A DNA stretch of 64,000 nt from NCBI GenBank assembly GCA_963704515.1, contig OY969913.1:62001-126000 (forward strand). The letters are read 5' to 3'. This document shows positions 62,965 to 64,000 of the stretch, one piece after another. Position 1 is the first letter of the stretch, and the number at the start of each line of letters is the position of its first letter. Origin of the DNA: VRUE01 sp963704515. Its GTDB lineage: Bacteria; Actinomycetota; Thermoleophilia; Solirubrobacterales; 70-9. The notes below the pieces were generated by a model. The model searched no databases, had not been told where the DNA came from, and saw only the letters and a list, made by a program, of their open reading frames with translations. A program made the position numbers and the translations under genes.

Positions 62965-64000
62965 ATGGGCCTCAACCTCGCGTCGCTGCTCACAGAGAGC
63001 GCCGGGCGGACGCCGGAGGCGCCGGCGATCCGCCTCGGCGGGGTCGAGCTCAGCTACGGCGAGCTCGACGAGCGCAGCGCCCGGCTCGCCACCCTGCTGA
63101 GCGAGCGGGGCTTCGAGCCAGGCGACCGGGTCGGGGTGATGCTGCCCAACGTGCCCGAGTTCCCGGTCGCCTACTACGGCGTGCTGCGGGCGGGCGGCGT
63201 GGTCGTGCCGATGAACGTGCTGCTCAAGCGCCGCGAGATCGCCTTCTACCTGGAGGATTCCGGCGCCAAGCTGCTGCTCGCCTGGCACGGCTTCCTCGAC
63301 GAGGCCCGCCAGGGCGCCGCCGACGCGGGCGCCGAGCTGGTCGAGGTCGACCCTGAGGCCTTCGCTGCGATGCTTGCCGGCGTCGCTTCCGGTGCTCCTT
63401 ATCCCCCCATAAAGGGGGAAAAGCGCACTGGAACGGGCCTCGCCGACACCGCCGAGGACGACACCGCGGTGATCCTCTACACCTCAGGGACGACCGGCAA
63501 GCCCAAGGGCGCCGAGCTGACCCACCTCAACCTCTTCCGCAACGCCGACGTCTCCAGCCGCACGACCTGCGAGATCGCCGGCGGCGACGTGGTGCTCGGC
63601 GCCCTCCCCCTCTTCCACTCCTTCGGCCAGACGGTCGGCATGAACGCCTCGCTCAAGGTCGGTGCCTGCCTCACGCTGGTGCCGAAATTCGACCCGGGCG
63701 AGGCGCTGGCGACGATGCAGCGCGACGGCGTCACCCACTTCTACGGGGTGCCGACGATGTTCGGCGCGCTGCTCCACCACCCCGAGCGCGAGCGCTTCGA
63801 CACCTCGCAACTGCGCACCTGCATCACCGGCGGGGCCTCGATGCCGGTCGAGGTGCTGCGCGGCTTCGAAGACGCCTTCGGCGCGGTCGTGCTCGAGGGC
63901 TACGGCCTCTCGGAGACCTCGCCGGTCGCCTGCTCCAACCACCCCGACCGCGAGCGCAAGCCCGGCTCGATCGGCACACCGATCGAAGGGGTCGAGATGA
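62965..64000 (+). CDS. Acyl-CoA ligase / AMP-binding enzyme, 3' partial
   Basis: Open to the right edge (345 codons visible). MGLNLASLLTESAGRTPEAP, MLPNVPEFPVAYYGVLRAGG, the AMP-binding P-loop ILYTSGTTGKPKGAELTH, and EGYGLSETSPVACSNHP. It probably activates a fatty or aryl acid. A family 2 palindromic repeat (63387-63433) sits inside the gene in frame, encoding GAPYPPIKGEKRTGT between the N-terminal subdomain and the P-loop. Confidence 0.88.
   Translation, partial: MGLNLASLLTESAGRTPEAPAIRLGGVELSYGELDERSARLATLLSERGFEPGDRVGVMLPNVPEFPVAYYGVLRAGGVVVPMNVLLKRREIAFYLEDSGAKLLLAWHGFLDEARQGAADAGAELVEVDPEAFAAMLAGVASGAPYPPIKGEKRTGTGLADTAEDDTAVILYTSGTTGKPKGAELTHLNLFRNADVSSRTTCEIAGGDVVLGALPLFHSFGQTVGMNASLKVGACLTLVPKFDPGEALATMQRDGVTHFYGVPTMFGALLHHPERERFDTSQLRTCITGGASMPVEVLRGFEDAFGAVVLEGYGLSETSPVACSNHPDRERKPGSIGTPIEGVEM
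63387..63433. repeat. Palindromic repeat, family 2 copy 3 (in a CDS)
   Basis: TTCCGGTGCTCC ... GCGCACTGGAA around CCCCCCAT/GGGGG, related to 26212-26252 and the same 47-bp length as 51603-51649. It is slightly diverged and lies inside the AMP-binding gene, preserving the frame. Confidence 0.75.

Overview
The window is high-GC DNA with dense, short-spaced genes, three tRNA genes lacking an encoded CCA end, and actinobacterial hallmarks: an ECF sigma factor fused to a zinc finger, membrane segment and exported tail, LCP and DedA proteins, a PucR-type regulator and a replication-relaxation protein. My best guess is an actinomycete of the Thermoleophilia/Solirubrobacterales type. That placement is inference from gene content only.

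Positions 1-5965 are the right end of a mobile element (element A): a membrane-anchored conjugation-type ATPase, a replication-relaxation protein, a small ORF, an orphan AbiEi-like antitoxin and a large serine recombinase whose last codons lie inside a tRNA-derived att repeat. Positions 5966-14264 are a second island (element B). It sits between that tRNA-fMet 3'-end fragment (5923-5965) and the intact tRNA-fMet (14266-14339). It carries a VapBC-like toxin-antitoxin pair, two large proteins I cannot assign (653 and 312 aa) and a Hachiman-like defence pair (HamA-like nuclease plus HamB-like helicase). It has no recombinase of its own. It does have matching attP-arm-like repeats just inside both ends.

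From 14.4 kb onward the DNA looks like core chromosome. Contents in order: Ppx/GppA phosphatase, a TPP enzyme, tRNA-Leu, the sigma factor fusion, a metallo-hydrolase, a rhomboid-like pseudoprotease, class I aldolase, a nuclease, a GT-C-like membrane protein, a FtsB/DivIC protein, enolase, a SurA-like foldase and Mfd. Next come a deacetylase, a GMC oxidoreductase, an enoyl-CoA hydratase, pth and L25, an AarF kinase, and a glmU-prs-GDPD operon. A tatD-rsmA-ispE-DedA/PAP2-PucR operon follows, then a lactate-oxidase-family enzyme, metG, an AAA ATPase with a strong palindromic operator, rsmI-ROK kinase, an LCP protein, glyS, a MazF-type locus, an FKBP lipoprotein and an acyl-CoA ligase running off the right end.

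Signals that cut across genes: several families of short palindromic repeats, some sitting in frame inside coding sequences; repeated leaderless promoters with a TAnnnT box 6-8 nt before the start codon; two genes with no canonical start codon (pth with a probable CTG, and the MazF antitoxin); and a sharp switch from GAG to GAA glutamate codons where proteins cross the membrane.
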